DNA of 26,416 nucleotides from Omnitrophica WOR_2 bacterium RIFCSPLOWO2_12_FULL_46_30 (GCA_001805845.1 MHHA01000024.1:1-26416); one strand, 5' to 3'; positions 8,217 through 16,755 are shown, counted from the first letter of the stretch. Program-made: numbers and translations. The notes: generated by a model not told the origin, from the letters alone.

Positions 8217-9482
8217 TTACAACTTATTTACTATTTCCTTAAACACCCTTCCCCGCTGTTCATAATCTTCAAACATATCAAAGCTGGCGCACATCGGAGA
8301 AAGCAATACGCAGTCGCCGCCATGCGCGCGCTTAAAACTTTTTTGGGTTGCCTCTTCAAGGGATGAGGCCTCCTCAATAGACAGGAGCCCCTTAAAGGCA
8401 GTGCGGATTTTTTCTCTTGCCTCGCCTATTAACATAAGGAGCTTAACCTTTTGTTTGATTAAATCCGAAATCAGGCGATAATCGCTATTTTTATCCCTGC
8501 CGCCGGCGATAAGGATGGTTGGCTTATGCATACCCTGCAAAGCCCATACGGTGGAATCAACATTAGTTGCCTTTGAGTCATTGATGAATTCTATACCATT
8601 GATAGTGCGCACCTGTTCTAAGCGGTGTTCTACTCCCTTAAAATTCCGGAAGACCTCCATACAGCGAGCTTCGGATATACCAAAAATTTTAGCCACAGCC
8701 ATAACCGCGTAATGATTAGGATTTAAATGCGGGGCGTCTTGCGTCGCGCGTCGCGCGTTAAAGAAGATTACTTTAGCCTTGCTTTCTTTAGCCAGGCCCC
8801 TTAAGATTGGCTGGTCATAATTTAGAACTAAGTAATCGTCGCGAGACTGATTCATAAAAATACGTTTTTTTGCCGCCAGATATTCAGGCATATCCCCGTA
8901 TCTATCCAAATGGTCACGGGTAAAGTTTAATATAACCGAGACCTTCGGTTTAAAGGCAATAATTCTTTCTAATTGAAAAGAGCTGACTTCCAGAGAAACA
9001 AAATCATCGCTATGCATATTCATTACTTCTTGCGCAAAGGGTTTTCCTATGTTTCCCAGGGTCCATACCCGCCTATCGGCTGTTTCCAAAACTTTGCCCA
9101 GGAGGGTGGTTACCGTTGTTTTACCGTTAGTCCCGGTAATAGCAATAACGGTTGCCGGACAAAGCGACCAGGATAGCTCTATCTCGCTAACAACCGGAAT
9201 CTTCAATTCATCGGCCCAGAGAAGCGCTTGCGATTTATTGCTTACGCCGGGAGAGCTCACCACCAGGTCCTTATTCCTGATGAAATCAAGGGAATGCCCG
9301 CCTGTTTCAAGGTAGATACCCCGCCTTTTCAAATCTTCAGCTAAGAGCCTCAGCCTGTCATTGTCGGCGCTATCGGTAACATATACCTGAGAGCCCAAAT
9401 CCCTTAATAAACGGCTAACCGCAGCTCCGCTCCTGGCCAGGCCCACCACAGCTACCTTTTTGCCTCTGTAGTTTTTAATCAT
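8217..9482 (-). CDS. murD: UDP-MurNAc-L-Ala--D-glutamate ligase MurD
   Basis: Mur ligase that adds D-Glu. 421 residues. Motifs: VAVVGLARSG at 10-19, the P-loop AITGTNGKTT at 114-123, NFTRDHLDRYG at 187-197, FINDSKATN in the C-terminal domain, and LLSPMCASFDMF near the end. A segment of roughly 25-30 residues that usually lies between the VIFF-like strand and the G.HN..N..AA helix is nearly absent: VIFFN (238-242) is followed by only a few residues before PHLNPNHYAVMAVA. The bridging residues 242-250 are encoded by a GC-rich heptanucleotide repeat. Catalytic motifs are intact, so the enzyme is probably active. It starts 4 bases after mraY ends. Confidence 0.95.
   Translation of the reverse strand: MIKNYRGKKVAVVGLARSGAAVSRLLRDLGSQVYVTDSADNDRLRLLAEDLKRRGIYLETGGHSLDFIRNKDLVVSSPGVSNKSQALLWADELKIPVVSEIELSWSLCPATVIAITGTNGKTTVTTLLGKVLETADRRVWTLGNIGKPFAQEVMNMHSDDFVSLEVSSFQLERIIAFKPKVSVILNFTRDHLDRYGDMPEYLAAKKRIFMNQSRDDYLVLNYDQPILRGLAKESKAKVIFFNARRATQDAPHLNPNHYAVMAVAKIFGISEARCMEVFRNFKGVEHRLEQVRTINGIEFINDSKATNVDSTVWALQGMHKPTILIAGGRDKNSDYRLISDLIKQKVKLLMLIGEAREKIRTAFKGLLSIEEASSLEEATQKSFKRAHGGDCVLLSPMCASFDMFEDYEQRGRVFKEIVNKL
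8735..8758. repeat. Heptanucleotide tandem repeat inside murD
   Basis: Three consecutive 7-base units at 8736-8756 (gtcttgc, gtcgcgc, gtcgcgc) and the start of a fourth. Read on the minus strand as ARRATQDA-type residues, MurD 242-250. The local sequence is much richer in G and C than its surroundings. It sits exactly where MurD lacks a usual segment. Confidence 0.6.
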
Positions 9483-9486
9483 TCAA

Positions 9487-10581
9487 CTATCGTATCTTCA
9501 GGGTTGCCAATGTCAGCACAGCCAAAATTATTCCCACAATCCAGAACCTCACGATAACCTTACTTTCCGGGCAGCCTAAAACCTGAAAATGATGATGCAG
9601 GGGCGCAACCTTGAATATTCTCTTTCCTTTCCTGAGACGGAATGACCCTACCTGAAGTATAACCGATAACGCCTCTAACACAAATATTCCCCCTACAATG
9701 ATAAGCAAAAACTCCTTCTTAACGAAGACCGCTATCGTTCCGATAGCTCCCCCCAAAGATAAGGAGCCGATATCTCCCATAAAAACACTCGCCGGAAAAC
9801 AATTAAACCATAAAAAACCCAAAGAAGCGCCCAGGATACTGGCGCAAAAAACAGTCAGTTCACCGCTTCCGGGAATAAAAGGTATCAACAAGTAATTGCT
9901 AAATACGGCATGCCCTGAAACATAGCTTAAAATAGTATAGGTAAGCGCGACCATAATTGTGCAGCCGATAGCCAGGCCGTCTAAACCATCAGTAAGATTT
10001 ACCGCATTGGATGAGCCAACCACCACTAACGCGACAAAAAGAATGTAAAAAGAACCCAAATCCAGAATAATGTTTTTAAAAAACGGCACATCCAGCCTTG
10101 GGCCCAAATTCTGGTTGAGAGATGCAAAATAGCCTATCACCAGGCCTACCGCTGCCTGAAGAATAAATTTTCCCGAAATCGTCAGTCCCCTGGAGCGTTT
10201 TTTAGAAAGCTTGATGTAATCATCAAGAAAACCTATTCCCCCCAGGCCTGAGGTTGCAAGGAGGGTAAAGAGGATATAACTATTTGTAAGGTCAGCCCAT
10301 AGCAAGACAGCGGACGCTATACTTGCCAATATCAAAATCCCTCCCATAGTGGGAGTGCCGGCTTTTGCGCTGTGGAGTTTATATAAGTCTAAGCATTCTT
10401 CAGGCGGCCTGAGCTGTTGTCCAATCTTAAATTGTGAGAGTTTCCTGATTACTAAAGGCCCAAAAATAATACTGATAAGGAATGCGCTGGTTGCCGCCAG
10501 GACCGCCCTGAAGGTGATGTATTTGAAGATATTAAAAAACGAATGGATATCTTTTAAAGAATAGAGTAAATGATATAACAT
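9487..10581 (-). CDS. mraY: MraY, phospho-MurNAc-pentapeptide translocase
   Basis: Integral membrane enzyme that transfers phospho-MurNAc-pentapeptide to undecaprenyl phosphate, giving lipid I. 364 residues with about ten membrane segments. Family motifs: KAGTPTMGGI at 73-82, GFLDDYIK at 117-124 with the catalytic Asp pair, NLTDGLDG at 195-202, GDIGSLSLGG, and the C-terminal APLHHHFQ His motif. The product of MurF is its substrate and MurG uses its product; the order murF-mraY-murD is canonical. A 46-base gap to murF is one of the larger ones within the cluster and begins with a heptamer repeat. Confidence 0.96.
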   Translation of the reverse strand: MLYHLLYSLKDIHSFFNIFKYITFRAVLAATSAFLISIIFGPLVIRKLSQFKIGQQLRPPEECLDLYKLHSAKAGTPTMGGILILASIASAVLLWADLTNSYILFTLLATSGLGGIGFLDDYIKLSKKRSRGLTISGKFILQAAVGLVIGYFASLNQNLGPRLDVPFFKNIILDLGSFYILFVALVVVGSSNAVNLTDGLDGLAIGCTIMVALTYTILSYVSGHAVFSNYLLIPFIPGSGELTVFCASILGASLGFLWFNCFPASVFMGDIGSLSLGGAIGTIAVFVKKEFLLIIVGGIFVLEALSVILQVGSFRLRKGKRIFKVAPLHHHFQVLGCPESKVIVRFWIVGIILAVLTLATLKIR

Positions 10582-10623
10582 TTCTTATAAGTGAGAAAGA
10601 TGTCTGTTCTCAATTATTCTTTT

Positions 10624-10644
10624 CTGGTTACTGGTTTCTGGTTT
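10624..10644. repeat. Heptanucleotide tandem repeat across the murF stop
   Basis: Three 7-base units on the plus strand: ctggtta, ctggttt, ctggttt (coding strand AACCAGA-like). The minus-strand stop TAA of murF (10628-10630) lies in one unit, and the last residues TRNQ are encoded by the repeat. The period is the same as that of the murD repeat, the sequence is different. Confidence 0.55.
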
Positions 10645-11998
10645 CTTTTATAAATATCTCCTCCAGCCTCATTGCCCGCGAGCCTTTCAGTAAAACAAAA
10701 TCTCCTTTTTTAAGCAGAGAGGCAACTATACCCCTGGCTTCATCGGCTGTCTCGCACTTATATATTACTTTGTGATTTAGGCTGCCTGCCTGCGCCGCAT
10801 CGCAGGCAATATGCGATAGCCCTCCCACGCCGATGAGCATATCAATAGAGGATTTACCTAACGCTCCCCCAACCTGCCTATGCAGCTCGCCGGCCTTTTG
10901 GCCTAATTCCAGCATATCGCCAATGATTGCAATTTTCCTCCCGCGGGTTCTCAAATTATTAAAGGCATCAATGGCATTATGCATTGATGCGGGATTTGCG
11001 TTGTAAGCATCATCAATTACGTAAAAGCCGTTTATTCTTTTCCTCTGGAAACGGGCTTGAGGAAACCGGAAATACTTTAATTTATTCATTATATCACCGG
11101 CGTCAATACCAAAAATTCTTGCCGCAGCATAGGCGCTCAGGGCATTGTAGACATTAACCTTAGAAACTGTTTTTAGCTCAATGGGATAATTTTTAATATA
11201 GAAGCTGAGCTTTCCGTTTTGCTGGAGTATTCTTCGCGCCATAAAATCGGCTTTATTGGCGATGCCAAAGGTAAAAAAGCTGACCCCGGCGCGGGATAAT
11301 TTTTCTTTGAGCAGGCTATCGTCAACGTTTAAAATTCCGATACGGGGAAAAGCCAACTCCTTAATCAATTCCCATTTCTCTCTCAGGACTCCCTTTTCAT
11401 CGCCAAAAAATTCAAGGTGCGCCGGGCCGATATTAGTAATCAGCCCTACCGCGGGTACGGCAATCCGGCAAAGCTCCCTGAGCTCGCCAAAATGATTCGT
11501 CCCTAATTCTAATACCGCGATTTCATGGCTTGTATCTAAGCGAAGCAGGGCCAGGGATAAACCAATGATATTATTCCGGGTTCCTTGATTTTTGAGAACC
11601 TTATACCTGGAACTTAACAGAGAAGCGAGCATCTCTTTGCAGGTAGTCTTGCCGTTTGTTCCGGTTATACCGATTACCGGTATAGAGAAACGTTTGCGCT
11701 GGTAAGAGGCCAGTGCGCTTAAGGCGGTTATGGTATTGCTAACCGCGATGGCATTGCGCGGAATTTTACTCCCTGCTCCTGCCGCTTTATCCCGGCAAAA
11801 ACAAATAGCTGCTGCGCCATTTTTTATTGCCTGGGGAATAAAATCGTGGCCGTCAAAACGCTCTCCTCTTATGCAGATGAATATATCGCCTTTTTTAATG
11901 GTGCGTGAATCTATAGAAACGCCGGCGATCTCCTCATCGGGATTTCCGGCAACAAGCTCACCCGCCGTTGCCTGCGATATTTCTCTTATAGTCCACAT
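10628..11998 (-). CDS. murF: UDP-MurNAc-tripeptide--D-Ala-D-Ala ligase MurF
   Basis: Last Mur ligase; adds the D-Ala-D-Ala made by Ddl. 456 residues: N-terminal domain with SIDSRTIKKGDIF at 28-40, P-loop GITGTNGKTT at 110-119, LELGTNHFGEL and ITNIGPAHLE in the ATPase domain, DDAYNANPASM in the C-terminal domain (a MurF signature), then IIGDMLELG and LLKGSRAMRLE. It starts 7 bases after the murE stop with a weak AGAGAT site. Its final residues and stop are encoded by a heptamer repeat, so the extreme C-terminus is probably not conserved. Confidence 0.96.
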   Translation of the reverse strand: MWTIREISQATAGELVAGNPDEEIAGVSIDSRTIKKGDIFICIRGERFDGHDFIPQAIKNGAAAICFCRDKAAGAGSKIPRNAIAVSNTITALSALASYQRKRFSIPVIGITGTNGKTTCKEMLASLLSSRYKVLKNQGTRNNIIGLSLALLRLDTSHEIAVLELGTNHFGELRELCRIAVPAVGLITNIGPAHLEFFGDEKGVLREKWELIKELAFPRIGILNVDDSLLKEKLSRAGVSFFTFGIANKADFMARRILQQNGKLSFYIKNYPIELKTVSKVNVYNALSAYAAARIFGIDAGDIMNKLKYFRFPQARFQRKRINGFYVIDDAYNANPASMHNAIDAFNNLRTRGRKIAIIGDMLELGQKAGELHRQVGGALGKSSIDMLIGVGGLSHIACDAAQAGSLNHKVIYKCETADEARGIVASLLKKGDFVLLKGSRAMRLEEIFIKETRNQ

Positions 11999-12005
11999 AT
12001 CTCTG

Positions 12006-13547
12006 TCATAATCCCATCTGACGCAAGAGTTGTCCTGTTACAATTGCATCGTCAAATTCAATCTTCCTGTCTTTGAGAATTTGGTAATCCTCATGGCCTT
12101 TTCCGGCAATAAGGATTGTGTCGCCGGCTTTAGACGCGGATAAGGCGCAGGCAATTGCCTCTTTGCGCTCTAAAATAACCCTGTAATTACCCCCGCGCAT
12201 CCTTAAGGTAATCTCATCGGCAATTTTTTGCGGCTCTTCACTGCGGGGATTATCAGAGGTGATAATAACCTTATCCGCATATTTCTGGGCGAGCTCTCCC
12301 ATCAGCGGCCTCTTAAAAGCATCGCGCTCTCCTCCGCAGCCAAAGACAACCGTCAGATTACCCCCGGAGAGTGCCTTGAGGGCCGCCAGGACATTCATCA
12401 GAGCATCAGGAGTATGTGCATAGTCAATAAAAACATTCCTTTCCTGCGCCCTGACCCTTTCCAGCCTTCCCTTGACGCCGTTAAAATTTTCTACGGCGCG
12501 GACAATCCGCGCTAATTCTATTTTCTGACTCAAGCCAAAGGCGATAGCAGCCAAGACATTAGAGATATTGTGCCTGCCGATAAGGCGGGTCTTGATTTTT
12601 GTCTTGCGTTTTTTCGTATGCAGGATAAATTCGCTTCCTGCCAAATCTAAGGCTAAATTTCTAGCTCTAATATCGCAGGCCGAATCTATTCCATAGGTAA
12701 TTAATTTCCCCCGGCCTACAGCCGTAAGCCTCCCGGCATAAGGGCTATCGGCATTGATTATGCTAAAGGCGTCTTTATTAAGCTCCCGGAAAAGCTTGGC
12801 TTTGGCAGAAAAATAGTTTTCTAAATTAAGATGGTAATCCAGATGGTCATGAGTCAGATTAGTAAATAGAGCGGCTTTAAAATCTATTGCCCTGGTCCTT
12901 TGCTGATCTAAGCCGTGCGAAGAAACCTCCATTACGCAGTAAGCGCATCCGGCTCTAACCATTTGCTTTAAGAACATTTGCAGGCCTAATGGTCCGGGCG
13001 TGGTATTCTGGGTAGGAATGATTTTCTCTTCAAAAGAATAACCCACGGTTCCGATTATACCGCAGGAAAAATGAGCCTCCTGGAGTATACTGCGGATGAG
13101 ATAGGTGATGGTGGTTTTTCCGTTTGTGCCGGTAACGCCAATCACTTTGAGCTTGCCGGAGGGATGGCCAAAAAATTCATCTGCCAGCACCGCCAGGGCA
13201 TAGCGGGTATCGGAAAAATGGATAACGGGCACTCTCGTTTTAGCCAATGCAGTCCTGCCATTAGCGCTAACCACGCACGAAGCGCCTTTTTTTATCGCCT
13301 CAGCGATAAAATCACTGCCTTTTACTTTTGTGCCATCAATAGCTACGAAAAGGGAGCCTTTTCTTACGGCTCGGGAATCGCAAGCGAGGCCTGAGATATC
13401 CACATTTTCTGAAAGTTTTTCAGGGCGCTTACTATGGCTGCGGCTAGTGGAAGCCGCACCATCGCCCTCTGGCCTATGGCTGCGGCTAGTGCCCCGCCGT
13501 AGGCGGGGTGGCTTATCTAGTCTTCTTAGCAATCTCGCTAATTGCAT
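12006..13547 (-). CDS. murE: UDP-MurNAc-L-Ala-D-Glu--meso-DAP ligase MurE with in-frame repeat insertion
   Basis: Mur ligase that adds the third stem residue. 513 residues. Motifs: P-loop TGTNGKTT at 139-146, NTTPGPLGLQ at 181-190, MEVSSHGLDQQR at 206-217, GRHNISN at 324-330, IDYAHTPDA at 374-382, GKGHEDYQ near the end. DNPR at 432-435 predicts meso-diaminopimelate as substrate. The ATG at 13547 lies inside ftsI (35-base overlap) and has a strong GAGAGG site seven bases upstream, so the start is well supported. Residues 1-10 (MQLARLLRRL) look like a native MurE start and residues from about 40 resume the family (VDISGLACDSRAVRKG at 49-64). Between them, residues 11-38 are encoded by a palindromic repeat, rich in Arg, Ser and Gly. 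They precede the N-terminal UMP-binding domain, so the enzyme probably tolerates them. Confidence 0.95.
   Translation of the reverse strand: MQLARLLRRLDKPPRLRRGTSRSHRPEGDGAASTSRSHSKRPEKLSENVDISGLACDSRAVRKGSLFVAIDGTKVKGSDFIAEAIKKGASCVVSANGRTALAKTRVPVIHFSDTRYALAVLADEFFGHPSGKLKVIGVTGTNGKTTITYLIRSILQEAHFSCGIIGTVGYSFEEKIIPTQNTTPGPLGLQMFLKQMVRAGCAYCVMEVSSHGLDQQRTRAIDFKAALFTNLTHDHLDYHLNLENYFSAKAKLFRELNKDAFSIINADSPYAGRLTAVGRGKLITYGIDSACDIRARNLALDLAGSEFILHTKKRKTKIKTRLIGRHNISNVLAAIAFGLSQKIELARIVRAVENFNGVKGRLERVRAQERNVFIDYAHTPDALMNVLAALKALSGGNLTVVFGCGGERDAFKRPLMGELAQKYADKVIITSDNPRSEEPQKIADEITLRMRGGNYRVILERKEAIACALSASKAGDTILIAGKGHEDYQILKDRKIEFDDAIVTGQLLRQMGL
13432..13518. repeat. Composite palindromic repeat inside murE and at the ftsI stop (element A)
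   Basis: An 18-base word, ctatggctgcggctagtg, occurs at 13432-13449 and exactly again at 13474-13491. The first copy forms a hairpin, TGCGGCT/AGCCGCA, at 13439-13458. The second is followed by a CCCCGCC/GGCGGGG hairpin at 13492-13508. The block ends in tggcttatct at 13509-13518. The same start, hairpin, gccctctggc word and tggcttatct end recur at 22846-22913. On the minus strand the element is open in the murE frame (DKPP...GTSRSH...TSRSH) and gives the TAA stop in the ftsI frame. The two word copies are 42 bases apart, so the peptide TSRSH is also repeated. Confidence 0.85.
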
Positions 13548-15222
13548 CGTTATTCCTCTCTAGTTTCAGGTATTTCACTACATCCTGGACAATCCGTTTA
13601 AATACCGGAGCCGCAACCACTCCGCCAAAATAATAAGGGCGCGGCTCGTCTACAGTGACCACGACTGCCACCAGCGGCTGATCAGCCGGCGCAAAACCGA
13701 TGAATGAAGCAATATACTTACTATGCGAATAGCTGCCGTCCGGCTCAATCTTCTGAGCAGTGCCGGTTTTTCCGGCAACCTTAAAATCAGAAACCCTGGC
13801 CAGCTTTCCGGTCCCTTCTTCAGTGGCTAAGACCAATATATCTCTGATGCGTTTTGCTGTTTTTGAGGAAATTACCCGCCTTACTTCTTCGGGTTTATAT
13901 TCCTTAATTATCTGGCCCCGGGTATCCCGGATTGCCTTTACAATGCTCGGCCTCATCAATATGCCGTCATTTGCAATGGCCGATATTGCGCAGGCAAGCT
14001 GCAGGGCGGTAACCCCGACCTCATGTCCTATGGGCACCGCGCCGATTGAGGTCTTAGACCAGGTTTTCGGCTCTTTTAATACGCCGGGGATTTCTCCCGG
14101 CATATCTAATCCTGATTCTCTGCCAAAACCAAAGGAGGCGGAGTAGCGATAGATAATATCCGGGCCTAAACTCTGGGCAATTTTGGTGGTGCCAATATTG
14201 CTTGACTCGCTAAAAACTTGGCTAAAGCTAAGCCAGCCGTGCGCATGGTGGTCGTGGAGAATATGATTAGCCACCCGGTAAGAACCGTTTTCACAAAAAA
14301 AGCGGTCTGATTCGTTAAACCTTCCTTCCTCCAATGCTGCCGAGGCGGTCACAATCTTGAAAACAGAACCCGGCTCAAACATATCACAGAGCGCCCGATT
14401 GCGCCGGAAATCCGCACTTGAGACTTGCGGATGATTCGCATCGTAGGTTGGCCGGTTGGCCAAAGCCAAGAGCTCTCCTGTCTTGGGATTAAGAATGATC
14501 ACCGATGCCCCTCTGGCTTTAAATGTCTTATAAACCCTCTCTAATTCCCTTTCCGCAATAAACTGAATAAATTCATCAATGGTTAAGATTAACTCAGAGC
14601 CGTCTCTGGGTAAGAGCAGATTCTGGCTGAGTAATTTATTCTGCTTGGCATCCCTAAGCACAACTGTCCAGCCGCTTGTTCCTTTCAGATACTCATCATA
14701 CTGCAGCTCTAATCCTTCTAAACCCACGTTATCCAGACCCGCAAAACCTATTGTCTGCGAGGCAAGATTTTTATCCGGATAGCTGCGCTTACTCTCGCGA
14801 ATAAATCCCAGTCCCTCAATTTTCAACTGCCTTATCTTCTCAGCCTGCTCCCAGGACAGCTTGCGGGCAATCCAGACAAATGCCTTATTACGATAGAGCC
14901 TGCCTTTCAGATAATTATAGTCTAAGCCCAGGGCCTCAACTAACTGCAGGATTGCTTTTTCTTTATTTTTGAACTGGCGGTTTGAGGCATAGAGTGAATC
15001 CGCGGGAAGGTTTACTGCGAGTGGTTTCAGATTGCGGTCGTAAATGGCGCCCCGTAAGGGCTCTAATTCAATATAGAGATTGTGCTGCTGGCTGGCTACA
15101 TCAGAAAGATAGCTGGACCTAAAGAGCTGAATATACAGGAGGCGTAAGACACAGAGGACAAAGAGGAATAAAAAAATAAAAATGACCGCTCGGAAGCGAC
15201 GGTGGCTGATGCCGGTATGCAC
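13513..15222 (-). CDS. ftsI: FtsI-type class B penicillin-binding protein (septal transpeptidase)
   Basis: Septal peptidoglycan transpeptidase, partner of FtsW. 569 residues: membrane anchor at about 11-33, PBP dimer/pedestal domain with RGAIYDRN at 57-64, then the transpeptidase domain with SVFK at 286-289 (acyl-enzyme Ser286), SSN at 340-342, and KTGT at 485-488. No PASTA domains. The start is GTG at 15222: an in-frame TAG lies a few codons upstream and no ATG is available before the membrane segment. The ribosome site is weak. Its last codons overlap murE, and its TAA stop is within the palindromic repeat there. Confidence 0.93.
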   Translation of the reverse strand: MHTGISHRRFRAVIFIFLFLFVLCVLRLLYIQLFRSSYLSDVASQQHNLYIELEPLRGAIYDRNLKPLAVNLPADSLYASNRQFKNKEKAILQLVEALGLDYNYLKGRLYRNKAFVWIARKLSWEQAEKIRQLKIEGLGFIRESKRSYPDKNLASQTIGFAGLDNVGLEGLELQYDEYLKGTSGWTVVLRDAKQNKLLSQNLLLPRDGSELILTIDEFIQFIAERELERVYKTFKARGASVIILNPKTGELLALANRPTYDANHPQVSSADFRRNRALCDMFEPGSVFKIVTASAALEEGRFNESDRFFCENGSYRVANHILHDHHAHGWLSFSQVFSESSNIGTTKIAQSLGPDIIYRYSASFGFGRESGLDMPGEIPGVLKEPKTWSKTSIGAVPIGHEVGVTALQLACAISAIANDGILMRPSIVKAIRDTRGQIIKEYKPEEVRRVISSKTAKRIRDILVLATEEGTGKLARVSDFKVAGKTGTAQKIEPDGSYSHSKYIASFIGFAPADQPLVAVVVTVDEPRPYYFGGVVAAPVFKRIVQDVVKYLKLERNNDAISEIAKKTR

Positions 15223-15238
15223 AGAAATTTTATCTATC

Positions 15239-15358
15239 TACCCCGCTCAATCAATCCTTCAACTACGCTTAAGGATTGATGGTGAGCGCAGTCAAACCCA
15301 TCAAATGCGAGGTGAAAGCGAGAGCGGAGAATTCCTACCCGTTACAAAGGGCGGGGTT
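15239..15358. repeat. Palindromic repeat-like block filling the ftsL-ftsI gap (element D)
   Basis: The gene-free stretch 15223-15357 is almost entirely this block. It is bounded by near-inverted ends: taccccgctc at 15239-15248 and gggcggggtt at 15349-15358 (8 of 10 positions pair). Inside is a perfect 10-bp stem, atcaatcctt/aaggattgat, at 15250-15280, followed by a gtgagcgcagtcaaa stretch that pairs imperfectly with ttcaactacgctt. It ends at the ftsL stop codon. It looks like a small non-autonomous or REP-like element; no coding capacity is seen. Confidence 0.5.
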
Positions 15359-15807
15359 TAGCGGTTATTGAAATCCTGGGCCTGGGCCTGTTTGTTAATG
15401 AATGATTTGACTATCAAAAGCGGTAAGGCATTCTGCAGCTTCGCAATACTCACTACGAAAGTTTCTTGCCGCTTAAGTTTAATTCCTGCCTTTTGCGTGG
15501 AACGAAATCCATCCTGAAGCCCGCCCTGCGCATTATCAATCGCTAGCGGCAAAGTCATCACTTGTGACGGCTGAGGTATCTCAAAATTAGCAGCGCCGTC
15601 TAATAATTTATTTCCCAGGTTCAATGCGGACTTCTGACTAATCAGATTATAGCGTAAATACTGATTTCTATCAAGTAATTCTTTGCAGGCCTTATTCTTA
15701 TTATTTTCCAGATAGGCAAGCTTGATAATTTCGCTCTGCTGCCAGGTATATACCAGGCTCAAGGTAGTTAGCGCCATTAAACAGATAATAAAATATTTTA
15801 ACCTCAT
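15358..15807 (-). CDS. ftsL: FtsL-like bitopic division protein
   Basis: 149 residues. A membrane segment at about 4-22 follows a short basic start (MRLK). After it comes a heptad-like stretch (YLENNKNKACKELLDRNQYL, about 32-51, then LISQKSALNLGNKLL), and a PSQVMTL ending like FtsL proteins. FtsL forms the FtsQ-L-B subcomplex that activates FtsW/FtsI. Overall similarity is low, as usual for FtsL, and the call leans on topology and on the place between rsmH and ftsI. The tail from about residue 90 is longer than typical. A GGGAG site lies eight bases before the ATG; 16 bases separate it from rsmH. Confidence 0.75.
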   Translation of the reverse strand: MRLKYFIICLMALTTLSLVYTWQQSEIIKLAYLENNKNKACKELLDRNQYLRYNLISQKSALNLGNKLLDGAANFEIPQPSQVMTLPLAIDNAQGGLQDGFRSTQKAGIKLKRQETFVVSIAKLQNALPLLIVKSFINKQAQAQDFNNR

Positions 15808-15823
15808 TCTAGTGCTCCCTTAA

Positions 15824-16723
15824 CTAAATTCTGACTGCCGCCCTCATCTTAGCGCTTCGCGCGCGGGGGTTCTCTTCGATTTCTTCATCCGTCGGCGCTG
15901 TCGGCTTTTTGCTCATCAGCCGGTAGATTCCCCTCTGCGCATTTTCTCTAAAATTGTGTTTTACCAGCCTGTCTTCTAAGGAATGAAAGGAGATTACGCA
16001 AACGACAGCTCCTTTTTTTAAAAATTCGGGGATATGCTCCAGAGCTTCGCTTAAAGCCTCAAGCTCGCGGTTTACCGCAATGCGCAGCGCCTGAAAGGTC
16101 CGGGTTGCCGGATGTATCCGTTGATATCCGCTGAATTTATAGGGTATGGCCCTTAAGACAATCTCTTTGAGCTGGTTAGTGGTAGAAATAGGATGCCGCG
16201 CCCTTTCTCTTACTAAATATTTAGCAATACGATTGTGCCAACGCTCCTGGCCAAAAGACCAGAGGATATCGGAAATTTCCTTTTCAGTCAGATTATTCAC
16301 TAAATCGTAAGCCAGGATATAGCTGGTTTTATCCATACGCATATCTAACGGCGCATTATAACGGAAACTAAAGCCGCGCTCTTGGGAATCAAGCTGATAG
16401 CTTGAGGCCCCCAAATCAAAAAGTATGCCGTCTATCTTCTTTAGATTAAGTCCTAACAAAATCTTATCAATACTGCGAAAGTCGGCGTGCACTAAGTCCA
16501 CGTTCTGATTAAATTCCTTCAGGCGGCCTCCGGCAATCAACAGGGATTCTGCATCGCGGTCAATCCCTATCAGCCTGCCGCCCGGAGTTATCTTTTCTAA
16601 TATTTTCATCGCGTGCCCGGCTGTGCCGATGGTAGCGTCAACAATGGTAAGGCCGGGCCTTAACTTCAAATATTCCACTGCCTCCCTGCACATAACCGGT
16701 ATATGTTCAATATTAACCGCCAT
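15824..16723 (-). CDS. rsmH: 16S rRNA (cytosine(1402)-N(4))-methyltransferase RsmH
   Basis: SAM-dependent methyltransferase that modifies C1402 in the 16S rRNA decoding centre. 299 residues. Motifs: HIPVMCREAVEYL at 7-19, SAM loop VDATIGTAGHA at 28-38, IGIDRD following the second strand, FDLGASSYQLD, ERGFSFR, and VISFHSLEDRLVK near the C-terminus. It is the usual second gene of the dcw cluster. It starts 32 bases after mraZ with an AGGCGG-like site. Confidence 0.97.
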   Translation of the reverse strand: MAVNIEHIPVMCREAVEYLKLRPGLTIVDATIGTAGHAMKILEKITPGGRLIGIDRDAESLLIAGGRLKEFNQNVDLVHADFRSIDKILLGLNLKKIDGILFDLGASSYQLDSQERGFSFRYNAPLDMRMDKTSYILAYDLVNNLTEKEISDILWSFGQERWHNRIAKYLVRERARHPISTTNQLKEIVLRAIPYKFSGYQRIHPATRTFQALRIAVNRELEALSEALEHIPEFLKKGAVVCVISFHSLEDRLVKHNFRENAQRGIYRLMSKKPTAPTDEEIEENPRARSAKMRAAVRI

Positions 16724-16755
16724 ATATCTGCCGCCTTTGCTAAAACCGCCTTCGT

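Noticed and set aside
10787..10808. 8-bp perfect hairpin (TGCCTGCG/CGCAGGCA) in murF
   Set aside because: MurF shows no insertion at this place, and several such hairpins are expected by chance in 26 kb; not counted as a repeat element.
13432..13547. MurE N-terminus as a frameshift or assembly error
   Set aside because: The frame is open throughout, the start has a strong ribosome site, and the inserted DNA matches a repeat found elsewhere.
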